A program made the translations under genes and the position numbers. Source: JACKBJ01 sp964549495 (GTDB lineage: Bacteria; Chloroflexota; Anaerolineae; Epilineales; Epilineaceae). Taken from it: DNA of 64,000 nt. The stretch spans positions 1-64,000 of the forward strand of contig CAZJWJ010000014.1 in the NCBI GenBank assembly GCA_964549495.1. The letters are read 5' to 3'. Positions 49,533 through 57,821 of the stretch are shown piece after piece. A model generated the notes under the pieces. That model was given only the letters and a program-made list of their open reading frames with translations, had not been told where the DNA came from and made no database searches. Numbering within the stretch: position 1 is the stretch's first letter; each line of letters starts with the position of its first letter.

Positions 49533-50966
49533 TCAAGACCGCACGCCGGCCAGCTCGAGTCCCGCGGCCAGGATGTCCTCGACCGCATCGCCCCGTGGCG
49601 TCTCGGTATAGACCCGCAAGAGCGGCTCGGTGCCCGAGAAGCGGATCAGCATCCAGCCTCGATCGGGGAACCAGAACTTGTAGCCGTCCGCGCGGTCGAT
49701 GGACTCGACGGGGATGCCGGCCAGGGCCTCGGGCTCGGCCGCGTCCAGGCGCTGGCGCACCGCCGGCCGGTCGGCGGCGTCGAAGCGCACGTCGATGCGC
49801 TGGTAATGCCAGCGTCCGCCCACCGCATCGTAGAGGTCCTCGATCAGCTCGGAGGGCTTGCGGCCGGTCTCGATCATCAGATCCAGGAGGGCCAGGGCCA
49901 CCAGCAGGCCATCGCGTTCGGGCAGCCCGCGGAAGGCGAAGCCGCCGGATTCCTCGCCGCCCAGCATGGCATCGGTCTCGAGCATCTTGGGCCCGACGTA
50001 CTTGAAGCCCACGCCGGTCTCGTGGACCGGCACGTCGTACTTGCGGCCCAGGATGTCCAGCATCGAGGTGGTCGACAGGGTGCGCACGATGGCGCCGCGC
50101 TCGCCGCGCACCTCGAGCATGTAGTAGGCCAAGAGGCCGTAGACCTGCAGCTGGTCGATGAAGCGGCCCGTCTCGTCGATGGCGCCCACCCGGTCGGCGT
50201 CGCCGTCGTTGGCGATGCCGATGTCGGCGCCGATGGCCCGCAGGTGGCGCGCCAGGGCGTCGGTGTTGGGCGGGATGGGCTCGGGCCGGTGCATGTCGGG
50301 AAAGGAGGGGTTGCGCTCGGCGTGGATCGCCACGAAGCGGGTGGCCGCGCCGGGCCCGAGCAGCCACTGCAGCCAGCCGATGCCGGCGCCCCACATCGGG
50401 TCGTAGGCCACCGTCAGGCCGGCCCGCGCGATGCGGTCCAGATCGAGCAGTCCGGCCGCGTAGCTGCGGTAGTCGGGGGCCGGATCGAAGACGCGCACCT
50501 TGCCCTGCTCGATGGCCTCCTTCAAGGCCAGGCGCGGGATCTCGCCGCCGGGCTCGGGGATGCGCGCCTCCAGCTTGGCCAGCTCCGCCGGCGCCAAGGC
50601 CCCGCCCCGCGCGTCGCGCACCTTGAAGCCCAAATCCTCGGGCGGGTTGTGGCTGGCGGTCAGGTTGATGGCGCCGGCCGCCTGGCGGGCCAGCACGCTC
50701 TGGCTGATGACCGGGGTGGGCGTGGCGCCCGCGGTCAGCCAGACCGGCAGGCCGGCCGCGGCCAGGACCTCGGCGGCCGCCTCGGCCATCTCGCGGGCCA
50801 AGAAGCGCTGGTCGTGACCGATGACGATGCCGCGCTCGGCGCCCTCGGCCTCGTCGCGATAGTAAGCGGCGGCTGCCGCCGCCACGCGGCGCAGGTTGGC
50901 GAAGGTGTAACCCTCGCCGATACGGGCCCGCCAGCCGTCGGTGCCGAAGGAGATCGTGTCGCTCAT
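49533..50966 (-). CDS. Phosphoglucomutase/phosphomannomutase (alpha-D-phosphohexomutase)
   Basis: A 477-aa four-domain enzyme that interconverts hexose-6- and hexose-1-phosphates. FGTDGWRARIGEGYT starts domain 1, NLTASHNPPEDLGFK carries the phosphoserine, NDGDADRVGAID binds Mg, GGEESGGFAF selects the sugar, and RFSGTEPLLRVYTE binds phosphate. It shares a 4-bp overlap with gmd, so mannose-1-phosphate supply for GDP-mannose is the likely job. No mannose-1-phosphate guanylyltransferase is in the window. Confidence 0.93.
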   Translation of the reverse strand: MSDTISFGTDGWRARIGEGYTFANLRRVAAAAAAYYRDEAEGAERGIVIGHDQRFLAREMAEAAAEVLAAAGLPVWLTAGATPTPVISQSVLARQAAGAINLTASHNPPEDLGFKVRDARGGALAPAELAKLEARIPEPGGEIPRLALKEAIEQGKVRVFDPAPDYRSYAAGLLDLDRIARAGLTVAYDPMWGAGIGWLQWLLGPGAATRFVAIHAERNPSFPDMHRPEPIPPNTDALARHLRAIGADIGIANDGDADRVGAIDETGRFIDQLQVYGLLAYYMLEVRGERGAIVRTLSTTSMLDILGRKYDVPVHETGVGFKYVGPKMLETDAMLGGEESGGFAFRGLPERDGLLVALALLDLMIETGRKPSELIEDLYDAVGGRWHYQRIDVRFDAADRPAVRQRLDAAEPEALAGIPVESIDRADGYKFWFPDRGWMLIRFSGTEPLLRVYTETPRGDAVEDILAAGLELAGVRS

Positions 50967-51940
50967 GCCAGGTCGTGCTCCTCGCGCAGCAGGCGGATGT
51001 CGTGGTCGACCATCTTGCGCACCATCTCCCCGAAGCCGATGCTGGGCTGCCAGCCCAATTCGTCCATCGCCTTCTCGGGGTCGCCGATCAAGAGGTCGAC
51101 CTCGGCCGGCCGCATGTAGCGATCGTCCTGCACCACGTGGTCGCGGTAGTCACGGCCCACCTGCTCGAAGGCGATGCGGCAGAAGTCGCGCACCGAATGG
51201 GTCTCGCCGGTGGCGATGACGTAGTCGTCGGGCTCGTCCTGCTGCAGCATCAGCCACATGGCGCGCACGTAGTCCGGCGCCCAGCCCCAGTCGCGCTGCG
51301 CTTCCAGGTTGCCCAGCGCCAGCGTGTCCTGCAGGCCCAAGTGGATGCGGGCCACGCCATCGGAGATCTTGCGGGTGACGAACTCGACGCCGCGGCGGGT
51401 GCCCTCGTGGTTGAAGAGGATGCCCGAGCAGGCGTACATGCCGTAGCTCTCGCGGTAGTTGATGGTGATCCAATGGCCGTAGACCTTGGCCACGCCATAG
51501 GGGCTGCGCGGATGGAAGGGCGTCAGCTCGTTCTGCGGAACCTCGCGCACCTTGCCGAACATCTCGCTGGAGGAGGCCTGGTAGAAGCGGATCTCCGGAT
51601 CGACGATGCGGATGGCGTCCAGGATGCGGGTGACGCCCAGGGCGGTGACCTCGCCGGTGAAGACCGGCTGGCTCCAGGAGGCCTGCACGAAGCTCTGGGC
51701 GGCCAGGTTGTAGACTTCTTGCGGTCGGTGCTCGCGCAGCAGGTGGATCAGCGAGACCTCGTCGAGCAGGTCGCCGGGTACGAGGGTGAGGCGGTCCTGG
51801 ATGTGGCGGATGCGGTCGAAGCGGATGGTGCTGGTGCGGCGCACCATGCCGACCACCTCGTAGCCTTGCTCCAGCAGGAAGTCGGCCAGATGCGAACCGT
51901 CCTGGCCGGTGATGCCGGTGATGAGGGCCTTCTTGGGCAT
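50963..51940 (-). CDS. gmd: GDP-mannose 4,6-dehydratase
   Basis: A 325-aa short-chain dehydrogenase-type enzyme converting GDP-D-mannose to GDP-4-keto-6-deoxy-D-mannose. ALITGITGQDGSHLADFLLE is the NADP-binding Gly motif, NLAAQSFVQASW and YQASSSEMFGKV are Gmd hallmarks, and RSPYGVAKVYGHW holds the catalytic Tyr-x3-Lys. The substrate-binding tail LGNLEAQRDWGWAPDYV is also diagnostic. ATG 51940 starts the usual N-terminus. It lies between a reductase gene (15 nt upstream) and the mutase (4-bp overlap), a complete GDP-deoxyhexose module. Confidence 0.95.
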   Translation of the reverse strand: MPKKALITGITGQDGSHLADFLLEQGYEVVGMVRRTSTIRFDRIRHIQDRLTLVPGDLLDEVSLIHLLREHRPQEVYNLAAQSFVQASWSQPVFTGEVTALGVTRILDAIRIVDPEIRFYQASSSEMFGKVREVPQNELTPFHPRSPYGVAKVYGHWITINYRESYGMYACSGILFNHEGTRRGVEFVTRKISDGVARIHLGLQDTLALGNLEAQRDWGWAPDYVRAMWLMLQQDEPDDYVIATGETHSVRDFCRIAFEQVGRDYRDHVVQDDRYMRPAEVDLLIGDPEKAMDELGWQPSIGFGEMVRKMVDHDIRLLREEHDLA

Positions 51941-51954
51941 GCGGATGTCTCGTC

Positions 51955-53007
51955 CTATGCGTGGGGAGCGCGAGCCGCGGGCTCTCGCTCGGCGGCGCCG
52001 ACGCGGTCTCGCCATTCGGCCAGGACCGCGTCGATGCTCGTCTCGAAGGGGATCTCGGTCTGCCAGCCCAGCTCCTCGCGCGCGAGCGCGGCGTCGCAGC
52101 GAAGCTCGGGGATCTCGTTGGGTCGTAGGCGCTCCGGGTCGGTCTCGACGGCGATATCCACCCGCGCGCGGGTCAAGAGCGCATCGACCAGCTCGGAGAT
52201 GGGGCGCGAGCGGCCTGAGCCCAGGTTGTAGGCGGCGCCGCCGCGACCCTTCTCGAGCAGCAGGCGATAGCCGCGCACGATGTCGCGCACGTCGGAGAAG
52301 TCGCGCCGCGCCTCCAGGTTGCCCACCGACAAGCGCGGCGGCTGCAGGCCGGCCTCGATGCGCGCCACCTGGCGGGCGAAGGCCGGCAGCACGACGCGCT
52401 CGCTCTGACCCGGACCGATATGGTTGAAGGGGCGGGCTCGAAGGACGTCCAGGCCCAGCGAGCGGCTGTACTGCCCGGCCACCAGGTCCTGGGCGGCCTT
52501 GCTGGCGGCATAGGCGTTGATCGGCGCCAGCGGGGCCGTCTCGTCCACCACGGGATGATCCTCGGGCGGTGCGCCGTAGATCTCGCAGCTGGTGACGGCC
52601 AGGATTCGCGCGCGGCTGCCGGCCAGGGCCTCGAGCAGATTGATCTGCATGCGCACGTTGGTCTCGAAGCTGCCCCAGGGATCCCGTTGTGCGGCCGGCA
52701 CGAAGGACTGGCCGGCCAGGTGGAAGACTCGGTCCGGCGAGGCCTGCTCCACCGCCCGACGGGTAGCCTCCGGATCGCGCAAGTCGACCGCGAGGACGCG
52801 GACCCGACCGCCTGCGCGCGCCTCTCCCGTCGCAGCGTCGACTTCCGGGGCACCGCGCTGCCGCGTCGAGGCCTCCGATTCCTGCCCGGCTCCGCCGGCA
52901 TCGCGCGGGCGCCGGCTGCCCCAGAGCTCCCAATCGGTATGCTCGAGCAGCTCGTCGGCCAGATGTCCGCCGGCGAAGCCGCCGTAGCCGGTGATCAATG
53001 CGCGCAA
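51955..53007 (-). CDS. rmd: GDP-6-deoxy-D-mannose reductase-like (RMD) SDR protein
   Basis: A 350-aa NAD(P)-dependent extended SDR. ALITGYGGFAGGHLADELLE binds the cofactor, FHLAGQSFVPAAQRDPWGSF and VTSCEIYGAPP match Rmd, and PINAYAASKAAQDL has the catalytic Tyr-x3-Lys. FNHIGPGQSERVVLPAFARQ and VGNLEARRDFSDVRDIV are shared with Rmd and Gmd. It should reduce the Gmd product to GDP-D-rhamnose. An insertion of about 30 residues (RRPRDAGGAGQESEAST) after the first strand is unusual. GDP-fucose or GDP-talose formation cannot be excluded. First gene of the glycan operon. Confidence 0.85.
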   Translation of the reverse strand: MRALITGYGGFAGGHLADELLEHTDWELWGSRRPRDAGGAGQESEASTRQRGAPEVDAATGEARAGGRVRVLAVDLRDPEATRRAVEQASPDRVFHLAGQSFVPAAQRDPWGSFETNVRMQINLLEALAGSRARILAVTSCEIYGAPPEDHPVVDETAPLAPINAYAASKAAQDLVAGQYSRSLGLDVLRARPFNHIGPGQSERVVLPAFARQVARIEAGLQPPRLSVGNLEARRDFSDVRDIVRGYRLLLEKGRGGAAYNLGSGRSRPISELVDALLTRARVDIAVETDPERLRPNEIPELRCDAALAREELGWQTEIPFETSIDAVLAEWRDRVGAAEREPAARAPHA

Positions 53008-53203
53008 GATGCTTCGGTCTCTTCGGTCCGGAGGACCCTCGGTCGGCGATGCCGCGAGCGGGCTGCGCGCGACGGCCGTCGGCCAGCACGAAAGGCGCCG
53101 GCGAAGGGCGTGGGAAGGCCGATTCTAACGGAGGGAGGGGGCAAAGGCAAAGCCCTGCCGGCCCCGAATCTGCGTCATCGCGGCGGCTGGGCTATCCTCG
53201 ATG

Positions 53204-53232
53204 CCGCGGCCGGGGGAAGGAAACGGCCGCGG
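53204..53232 (+). promoter_or_regulatory. Hairpin in the leader of the second ECF sigma factor
   Basis: CCGCGGCC (53204-53211) pairs with GGCCGCGG (53225-53232), 13-nt loop, 32 nt before the sigma start. TATCCT at 53193-53198 may be the -10. No U-tract, so a leader structure rather than a terminator. Confidence 0.35.
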
Positions 53233-53263
53233 TCGATGCGCCGAGGAGGATAGCGACCAAGGC

Positions 53264-53974
53264 ATGGATTGGGGCAGCGAGGGGCGAGCGCTCTACGAGG
53301 CTTGCCGCTCGGAGCGCGAAGCCGAGCGGGTGGCGGCCTACGAGCAGCTGGGCCGGCTGCTCTATCGGCTGCTCTTGCCGCGGGTGCGGCGCGATCCGCG
53401 CCTCGAGCATCTGGCGGCCGACTGCTCGCAGCAGGCCTTGGTCAAGGTCTGGCGCAGCCTGGACGCGGACCGCGGGCCGCGCGACCCGGACCGCTTTCTG
53501 GCCTGGGCCGGCCGCATCGCGAGCAACGCCCTGCTCGACGCCCTGCGCCGCCTGGAGCCCGGTGCCCGCGTGCAGCGCTCCAAGCGGGTGTCGCTCAGCC
53601 GCCAGGTTCGCTTGGACCTGGTCCGCGAGGCCGGCGATCGACCCCTCGCCGAGCGCTTGCCGGACGAATCCGCGCCCGATCTGGAGGCCCGTGCGGCCTA
53701 TGCCGAGCTGCACGCGCTCTTGGGCGAGATCCGCGATATCGAGAGCGTCAGCGAGCGCTCGCGAATCGTCTTGACCCGGGGCTTTCTGGAGGACTGGGAG
53801 GACGAGGAGCTGGCCGATCTGCTGGGCACCAGCCGGCGCAATATCCACGTCATCCGTTGTCGCGATCTGGCCAAGCTGCGCCAGGATCGCGACTTCATGC
53901 AGCGCCTGGAGGCCCAGTATCGGCCGCGCGGCACGGCCGGCGCGTCGGGTGACGAGACGGACTCGCCCGAATGA
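53264..53974 (+). CDS. ECF-type RNA polymerase sigma factor
   Basis: A 236-aa sigma-70-family protein. Region 2 (residues about 20-95) includes LAADCSQQALVKVWRSLDAD and DRFLAWAGRIASNALLDALR. Region 4 (about 165-215) includes SERSRIVLTRGFLEDW, LADLLGTSRRNIHVIRCRDL. ATG 53264 begins MDWGSEGRALYEAC; the frame extends upstream to 53201 without support. GAGGAGG is about 14 nt before the ATG, a little far. The zinc-finger anti-sigma gene follows 159 nt later, and the pair is likely co-regulated, with the sigma factor probably held inactive at the membrane. Confidence 0.87.
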   Translation: MDWGSEGRALYEACRSEREAERVAAYEQLGRLLYRLLLPRVRRDPRLEHLAADCSQQALVKVWRSLDADRGPRDPDRFLAWAGRIASNALLDALRRLEPGARVQRSKRVSLSRQVRLDLVREAGDRPLAERLPDESAPDLEARAAYAELHALLGEIRDIESVSERSRIVLTRGFLEDWEDEELADLLGTSRRNIHVIRCRDLAKLRQDRDFMQRLEAQYRPRGTAGASGDETDSPE

Positions 53975-54133
53975 GGTGCGCCGCAGGGGAGTCTGGGCAG
54001 TGCGACGGTCCTCGACCCAGAGCTTCCGCAGGTCGAGTGTGGCCGGCAGGTGCAACCAGGTCTTGGGTTCTGCGTCTATCACCGGAGTCGGGTCCTGCAT
54101 CGCGGGCGGCCCGACCGGAAAGGAAGTGGATCG

Positions 54134-55285
54134 ATGCAATGCGCTGAGGCCCGGCGGGCCTTGGCCGGCGAGAACGGCATGCGCCCGGAAGCGCTGGAGG
54201 AAGCGCGGGTGCATGTGGCCGGCTGCGCCGAATGCCGGGCGCGTGCCGACCGGCTGGCCTCGGCCATCCTGTCGGGCGAGGCGGAGGAACTATCCTGCGC
54301 CGAATGCCGGGCGCGCCTGGACGAGCAGGCGGCCAGTGCCATGGCGGAGGGCTCGCCCCTGGTCGCCGCCGCCCGGGATCTGCTCGTGGCGCGGCATCTG
54401 GAGATCTGTCCGGAATGCGAGGAGAGTTGGTCGCTCTTGGCGGAGGGCCTGGCGGCCCTGGCCGAGGATCGCCTGCCGCTGCCCGAGTCCTGGCCGAACC
54501 TGGATCTGAGCTTTGCTCTGGACCGACCGGATCTAGCGCCCGAAGCGGACCGTCGCGCGGAGACCGGCTGGGATCGATTGCGCGCCCGCTTGCGCGCCAT
54601 GGCAGCGAGCGGTTGGCTGGCCGGCCTGGGCCGGAGCCTGGAGTTTCCGGTGTGGCATGGCGCCTCGCGCGTTGCCTTGGCCTCGCTGGCCCTTTTCAGC
54701 GCCATCGGATTGGCCTGGCTCCTGATCTTCGATCCCGTCCTGCCCGAGCCCATCCGCAGCATCTCGCCCTTCGAAGCAGCCAGCGCGACGCCTGACGCCG
54801 CCGACCGTGCGGCTACCCAGACGATGGCGGTGCAGATGGGCCTGGACTGGGTGGAGGGGGCCGAGGAGCTGGCGGCGACGCAGACCATGGCGGTGCAGAT
54901 GGGCAGCGATTGGGTGGAGGGGGCCGGCGATGGGGGCCCTGCGACGGCGACGCTCGCCTCGGGACGGGCCAGCCCCGGTGCGCCGACATCCACCTCGACC
55001 CGGCCGCCCGGCGCGGGCGAGCGGCGCGAGCCAGCCGCTCGCCCGCGGTCGCCCAGCCCCACGGCTGGCGGTCCCTCGCAGCTGATCACCGGGACCCTGC
55101 AACCCAAACCGATCATCCCTTACCCGCCACCGCCCAGCCCGACCCCCGATCCCTATCCGGGCCCGGAGAGATCCCCGGAGCCGGCCAGCCCGGAGCCCGG
55201 CGATCCCGATCCGACGCCTACGCCCGGGGAGGCGCCGACGAGGGCGCCGACCGCGCTGGGCCGGACCCCGGAAGCGACCCCATGA
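54134..55285 (+). CDS. Membrane anti-sigma factor with two zinc-finger (ZAS-like) motifs and Pro-rich outer tail
   Basis: A 383-aa single-pass protein. The N-terminal cytoplasmic part carries C3 with H27-x3-C31-x2-C34 (HVAGCAEC) and a second set, C in LSCAECRA plus HLEICPEC, so two tandem His-x3-Cys-x2-Cys anti-sigma motifs. A membrane helix lies near 180-200 (ALASLALFSAIGLAWLLIF). Outside, a 21-residue unit (ATQTMAVQMG-DWVEGA core) occurs twice in tandem, and about 110 residues of Pro/Thr/Ser-rich sequence end the protein. It should bind the sigma factor encoded upstream. ATG 54134 follows AGGAAG. Its stop overlaps the start of mtaB. Confidence 0.82.
   Translation: MQCAEARRALAGENGMRPEALEEARVHVAGCAECRARADRLASAILSGEAEELSCAECRARLDEQAASAMAEGSPLVAAARDLLVARHLEICPECEESWSLLAEGLAALAEDRLPLPESWPNLDLSFALDRPDLAPEADRRAETGWDRLRARLRAMAASGWLAGLGRSLEFPVWHGASRVALASLALFSAIGLAWLLIFDPVLPEPIRSISPFEAASATPDAADRAATQTMAVQMGLDWVEGAEELAATQTMAVQMGSDWVEGAGDGGPATATLASGRASPGAPTSTSTRPPGAGERREPAARPRSPSPTAGGPSQLITGTLQPKPIIPYPPPPSPTPDPYPGPERSPEPASPEPGDPDPTPTPGEAPTRAPTALGRTPEATP
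54809..54934 (+). repeat. 63-bp tandem repeat inside the anti-sigma gene
   Basis: Two in-frame units start at 54809 and 54872. Both encode AATQTMAVQMG, then L or S, then DWVEGA. The bases differ at several synonymous positions, so the duplication is not recent. It lies just outside the membrane helix. Confidence 0.75.
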
Positions 55286-56574
55286 GGGTCTTTCTGGACA
55301 GCATCGGCTGCCGGCTCAACCAGGCCGAGATGGACGACCTGGCCCGACGGCTGATGCAGGCCGGCCACGAGATCGTGGCGCGACCGGAGTTGGCCGATCG
55401 GGTCGTCATCAATACCTGCGCCGTCACGCGCCAGGCCGCACGCCAGGCGCGGCGCCGCAGCCGGCGCTACCACCGGCTGCGGCCCGAGGCCGATATCGCC
55501 CTGACCGGCTGCTACGCTACGCTCGAGCCCGATGCCTTGGCCCGCCTGCCCGGCGTGGATCGGGTGATCGACAACGCCGAGAAGGACAGACTGGTCATCC
55601 AGATCGACCCGCTGGCGCTGGATGCGCCGGCGGCCTACGAGCTCGAGCCGATGATGCGCGCGCAGCGACAGCAGGGTCCGGGCCGCACCCGCGCCTTCCT
55701 CAAGGTTCAGGACGGTTGCGATAAGCGCTGCAGCTTCTGCGTGACGACCCTGGCCCGCGGCGTAGGGCGGAGCCGCGCGCTCGAGGACGTGCTGGCCGAG
55801 GCCCGATCGCTGCTGCGTGCCGGCTACCGGGAGCTGGTGCTCACTGGCGTCAACCTGGGCAGCTACGGGAAGGATCTGGGCCGTCCCCGGGGCCTACTCG
55901 AGCTCTTGACCGCCATCCTAGATGGCTGCGAGGTGCCGCGCCTGCGCCTCTCCTCGCTCGAGCCCTGGGACATTCCACCGGGCTTCTTCTCGCTGTGGCG
56001 GGACCGGCGGCTCCTGCCCCATCTGCACCTCCCGCTACAGTCCGGTAGCGACCGCACCCTGGCTCGCATGGCACGCGGCACCAGTCGCGCCGAGTTCCGG
56101 TCCTTGGTCGAGCGCGCGCGCGAAGCCATTCCCGAGCTGAACCTCGGCACGGACCTGATCGCCGGCTTTCCGGGCGAGACCGAGGCCGACTTCGAGGCCA
56201 GCATGGACTTCGTGCGATCCATCGGCTTCGGGCAGTTGCACGTCTTCCCCTACAGCGAGCGAGCGGGCACGGCGGCGGCCCGGATGGCCGGCAAGGTGCC
56301 GGTGCCCGAACGCAAGGCGCGCGCGCGGCGGATGATCGAGCTGGGCCGGCAGATGGCGGCCCAGCTGCATGCGCGGCAGATCGGCCGCGAGCTCGAGGTG
56401 CTCTGGGAGCGGGGCGATGGCGCGGAGGGCGACGGAGAGGTCCGAGCCTGGAGCGGCTACTCCCGGCGCTATCTGCCGGTGGTCATGGACAGCGCCGATG
56501 ACCTGAGCAATACCATCGCGCGCGTTCGGATCGTGGATACCTCGGCCGATGGCTTGCGGGCCGAGCCGGTGTGA
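55282..56574 (+). CDS. mtaB: tRNA (N6-threonylcarbamoyladenosine 37-C2)-methylthiotransferase MtaB
   Basis: A 430-aa radical SAM enzyme that adds a methylthio group to t6A37 of ANN-decoding tRNAs. The N-terminal UPF0004 domain has the three cluster cysteines in SIGCRLNQAE, INTCAVTRQA and LTGCYAT. The radical SAM motif is DGCDKRCSFCVTTLARG (C-x3-C-x2-C near residues 146-153). VLTGVNLGSYGKDL and GTDLIAGFPGETEADF are conserved, and a TRAM-like C-terminus (RQIGRELEVLWE...YLPVVMDS) follows. The GCRLNQAE form separates MtaB from MiaB and RimO. ATG 55282 overlaps the anti-sigma stop (ATGA). Confidence 0.93.
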   Translation: MRVFLDSIGCRLNQAEMDDLARRLMQAGHEIVARPELADRVVINTCAVTRQAARQARRRSRRYHRLRPEADIALTGCYATLEPDALARLPGVDRVIDNAEKDRLVIQIDPLALDAPAAYELEPMMRAQRQQGPGRTRAFLKVQDGCDKRCSFCVTTLARGVGRSRALEDVLAEARSLLRAGYRELVLTGVNLGSYGKDLGRPRGLLELLTAILDGCEVPRLRLSSLEPWDIPPGFFSLWRDRRLLPHLHLPLQSGSDRTLARMARGTSRAEFRSLVERAREAIPELNLGTDLIAGFPGETEADFEASMDFVRSIGFGQLHVFPYSERAGTAAARMAGKVPVPERKARARRMIELGRQMAAQLHARQIGRELEVLWERGDGAEGDGEVRAWSGYSRRYLPVVMDSADDLSNTIARVRIVDTSADGLRAEPV

Positions 56575-56602
56575 GCTAGCACAAAGTCGAGCTGGGGCGG
56601 GA

Positions 56603-57712
56603 TCAGCTCGGCGCGCGGAAGCCGCTGCCCAGCACGCGCTCGGTCCCGTGGATGATGACGAAGGCTTTCGGGTCGACCGAATAAACCGTCTCTTCCAGGT
56701 GATGCGCCTGCTCGGGATCGAGCGCCACCATCAGCACGTTGCGCTCCTCGCCGGAGTACATGCCGCGGGCCGGCAGGCTGGTCACACCGCGCCCGAAGCG
56801 CTCCATGATATGGACGGCGACCTCTTCGCCTCGGGACGTGATCACGTGACCCAGTCGCTCGTGACGGCGCGGCAGGCCCACGCGGCCACCGGACAGGCTG
56901 TCGGCAGCCGACTTGAGCAGGTCGGTGGCCGACCCCGTCGAGAGCACCTCGCCGCGCGATTTGCGCAGGCCGGCCGTCAGCCAGCCGACGGCGAAGATCG
57001 CCAGGTAGAAGAGCAGGCCGGTGGCGATGACCAGCTCACCGGGCACGACGCCCACGTGCGCGTTGGCGACGAAGTCCTGCAGCGAGCGCACCGGCACCGG
57101 ATGCAGGGCGATCTTGTTGATCCAGGCGATGGCCAAGAGCAGGTAGATGTACTGGTAATTGCGCCGGAAGCGCCGACCGAAGGCTTCCCAGCTCGAGATG
57201 GTGAACTGCGGGTGCAGCAGGCTGTCGGCCAGCTGGCCGGCCCAGCTGGCGCTGGGGCGGTGCGGTTCGGCCAGCATAGCCGCGAAGTAGTTGGTCTCCA
57301 TCAGGCGCACCCGGGTGCTCCAAAGCTCGTAGTAGCGGTAGCGCCGGGCCTCGGCCACCAGAAAGAGCGTGACCAGCAGCGTGCTGATGGGGACCATGAC
57401 ATGAAGGTTGGCGCCGGTGCTGCCAAAGGTGAAGGACAGCGCCGCGCCGGTGGAGATGACGGCCCAGTTGGTGGTGGCGTCCAGACGCTGTCGCCAAACG
57501 TTGGCCCGCATGACCTCGGCGCGATAGAAATGGATCAACGAGTTGGAGAACTCGCTGCTGCCGAAGTCGACGCTGCGATACCGCCAGAGCGCCTCTCGGG
57601 AACGGCTCCCCGCTGGCTCGTCGCTCGCGCTCTCTCGCTCCGGGGCCCCGACGGGCCCGCTTTCCGACTTATCGTCCCGCCCGACCCTGCTGGCTGATTG
57701 CTCGGTGGCCAT
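56603..57712 (-). CDS. DUF2270 membrane protein with C-terminal DUF2179 domain
   Basis: A 369-aa integral membrane protein. Residues about 50-230 match DUF2270: FSNSLIHFYRAEVMRANVWR, RLDATTNWAVISTGAALSF, VAEARRYRYYELWSTRVRLM and a third helix pair. The C-terminal 60 residues match DUF2179, the cytoplasmic domain of YitT-like proteins (GVTSLPARGMYSGEERNVL, DPKAFVIIHGTERVLGSGF). Four or five helices are predicted in all. I know the two domains mainly apart, so this fusion is uncommon. DUF2179 structurally resembles small ligand-binding folds. Function unknown. Stands alone. Confidence 0.82.
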   Translation of the reverse strand: MATEQSASRVGRDDKSESGPVGAPERESASDEPAGSRSREALWRYRSVDFGSSEFSNSLIHFYRAEVMRANVWRQRLDATTNWAVISTGAALSFTFGSTGANLHVMVPISTLLVTLFLVAEARRYRYYELWSTRVRLMETNYFAAMLAEPHRPSASWAGQLADSLLHPQFTISSWEAFGRRFRRNYQYIYLLLAIAWINKIALHPVPVRSLQDFVANAHVGVVPGELVIATGLLFYLAIFAVGWLTAGLRKSRGEVLSTGSATDLLKSAADSLSGGRVGLPRRHERLGHVITSRGEEVAVHIMERFGRGVTSLPARGMYSGEERNVLMVALDPEQAHHLEETVYSVDPKAFVIIHGTERVLGSGFRAPS

Positions 57713-57792
57713 GTGGTCCTGCCCCTACCGGATCATTCGATCAAGATCCAGGGTAGCGCGGGCGCGGCGGCCATGCCAAGCCCGAAAGGCTC

Positions 57793-57821
57793 AGAGCCTG
57801 TTTCTTGAAGCAGGCTCTCAG
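57793..57821 (-). terminator. Hairpin overlapping the stop codon of the XRE-TPR gene (copy 2 of a repeated element)
   Basis: AGAGCCTG (57793-57800) pairs with CAGGCTCT (57811-57818); the stop codon of the minus-strand gene (57818-57820) lies in its edge. About 25 of 28 bases match the element at 45132-45162. A second small hairpin (AGCC-GGCT type) follows on the minus strand. Confidence 0.5.
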
